This document shows, in pieces, positions 37,670 through 37,691 of a DNA stretch of 37,691 bases. The stretch's first letter is position 1, and every line of letters starts with the position of its first letter. The notes under the pieces were generated by a model. It ran no database searches. It saw nothing but the letters and a program-made list of their open reading frames with translations, and had not been told where the DNA came from. Origin of the DNA: a virus. The stretch is from positions 1 through 37,691 of IMG/VR virus record IMGVR_UViG_3300027746_000048; one strand, written 5' to 3'. The translations under genes were made by a program, and so were the position numbers.

Positions 37670-37691
37670 ATGAGCGAAAAGCAAATAGGAA
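37670..37691 (+). CDS. 5' fragment of DUF3102-like gene
   Basis: The first 22 bases, identical to 883-904, are cut by the window edge. Confidence 0.7.

Larger units (their letters stand above)
36788..37691. repeat. Right copy of the 904-bp terminal repeat
   Basis: Same sequence as 1-904 apart from substitutions, no indels. Difference density rises toward positions 37140-37260 and again near 37520-37650, while the gene-to-gene junction and first 22 bases of the DUF3102-like gene are identical. It closes the map at about 36,787 bp. Confidence 0.93.

Noticed and set aside
1-37691. tRNA genes, insertion sequences, integrase and attachment sites
   Set aside because: None could be recognised by eye; a dedicated tRNA scan would be needed to exclude a tRNA.

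Overview
The window is one nearly complete genome of a tailed double-stranded DNA phage (Caudoviricetes) of siphovirus type, probably assembled from a metagenome. All recognisable genes lie on the + strand, and most overlap by ATGA, GTGA or TAATG junctions. The last 904 bases repeat the first 904 without indels, so the map closes on itself at about 36,787 bp. The two copies differ at roughly 70 positions, almost all synonymous, so they look like two related haplotypes and not a sequencing artefact. I saw no integrase, repressor, DNA polymerase or tRNA gene. A virulent lifestyle and dependence on the host replisome are therefore likely. The host cannot be named from the sequence; a Gram-negative host is suggested by lipoprotein signals and a spanin-like gene pair.

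Layout. 1-1356: small conserved phage genes (HTH-like protein, small conserved protein, DUF3102-like protein). 1357-1573: a regulatory gap with three spaced repeats. 1574-3090: an AT-rich HTH plus PD-(D/E)XK nuclease gene and a ParB-like gene. 3094-5972: packaging (small terminase, two micro membrane proteins, HNH protein, GpA-type large terminase). 5959-13414: head (gpW-like joiner, a 1491-residue portal fusion with a C-terminal HExxH metallopeptidase, a small acidic companion, prohead protease-scaffold, decoration protein, major capsid), closed by a strong intrinsic terminator at 13441-13477. 13518-17923: a six-gene, overlapping glycosyltransferase and methyltransferase cassette. 17940-28446: neck, tail and fibre genes, with a canonical -1 frameshift signal in the tail assembly chaperone. 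28463-29511: lysis cassette with M15 endolysin. 29515-33559: nucleotide and DNA metabolism (MazG-like protein, metallophosphoesterase, small ligase-like enzyme, nuclease, conserved recombination-type protein). 33543-36828: small genes, a replication initiator carrying a built-in iteron origin, HTH genes and a 3D-domain cell-wall protein.

How it works together. Early functions probably run from about 29.5 kb through the circle junction to 3 kb, where most regulatory repeats lie. Structural genes follow in head, modification, tail, lysis order. The replication gene at 34272-35030 seems to contain its own origin: six 9-bp iterons at exact 11-bp spacing followed by an AT-rich stretch. The most unusual protein is the portal fusion, which could carry a metallopeptidase into the virion. 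The most unusual module is the glycan-type cassette between capsid and tail. Assignments rest on motifs read by eye and remembered family patterns; no database search was possible.
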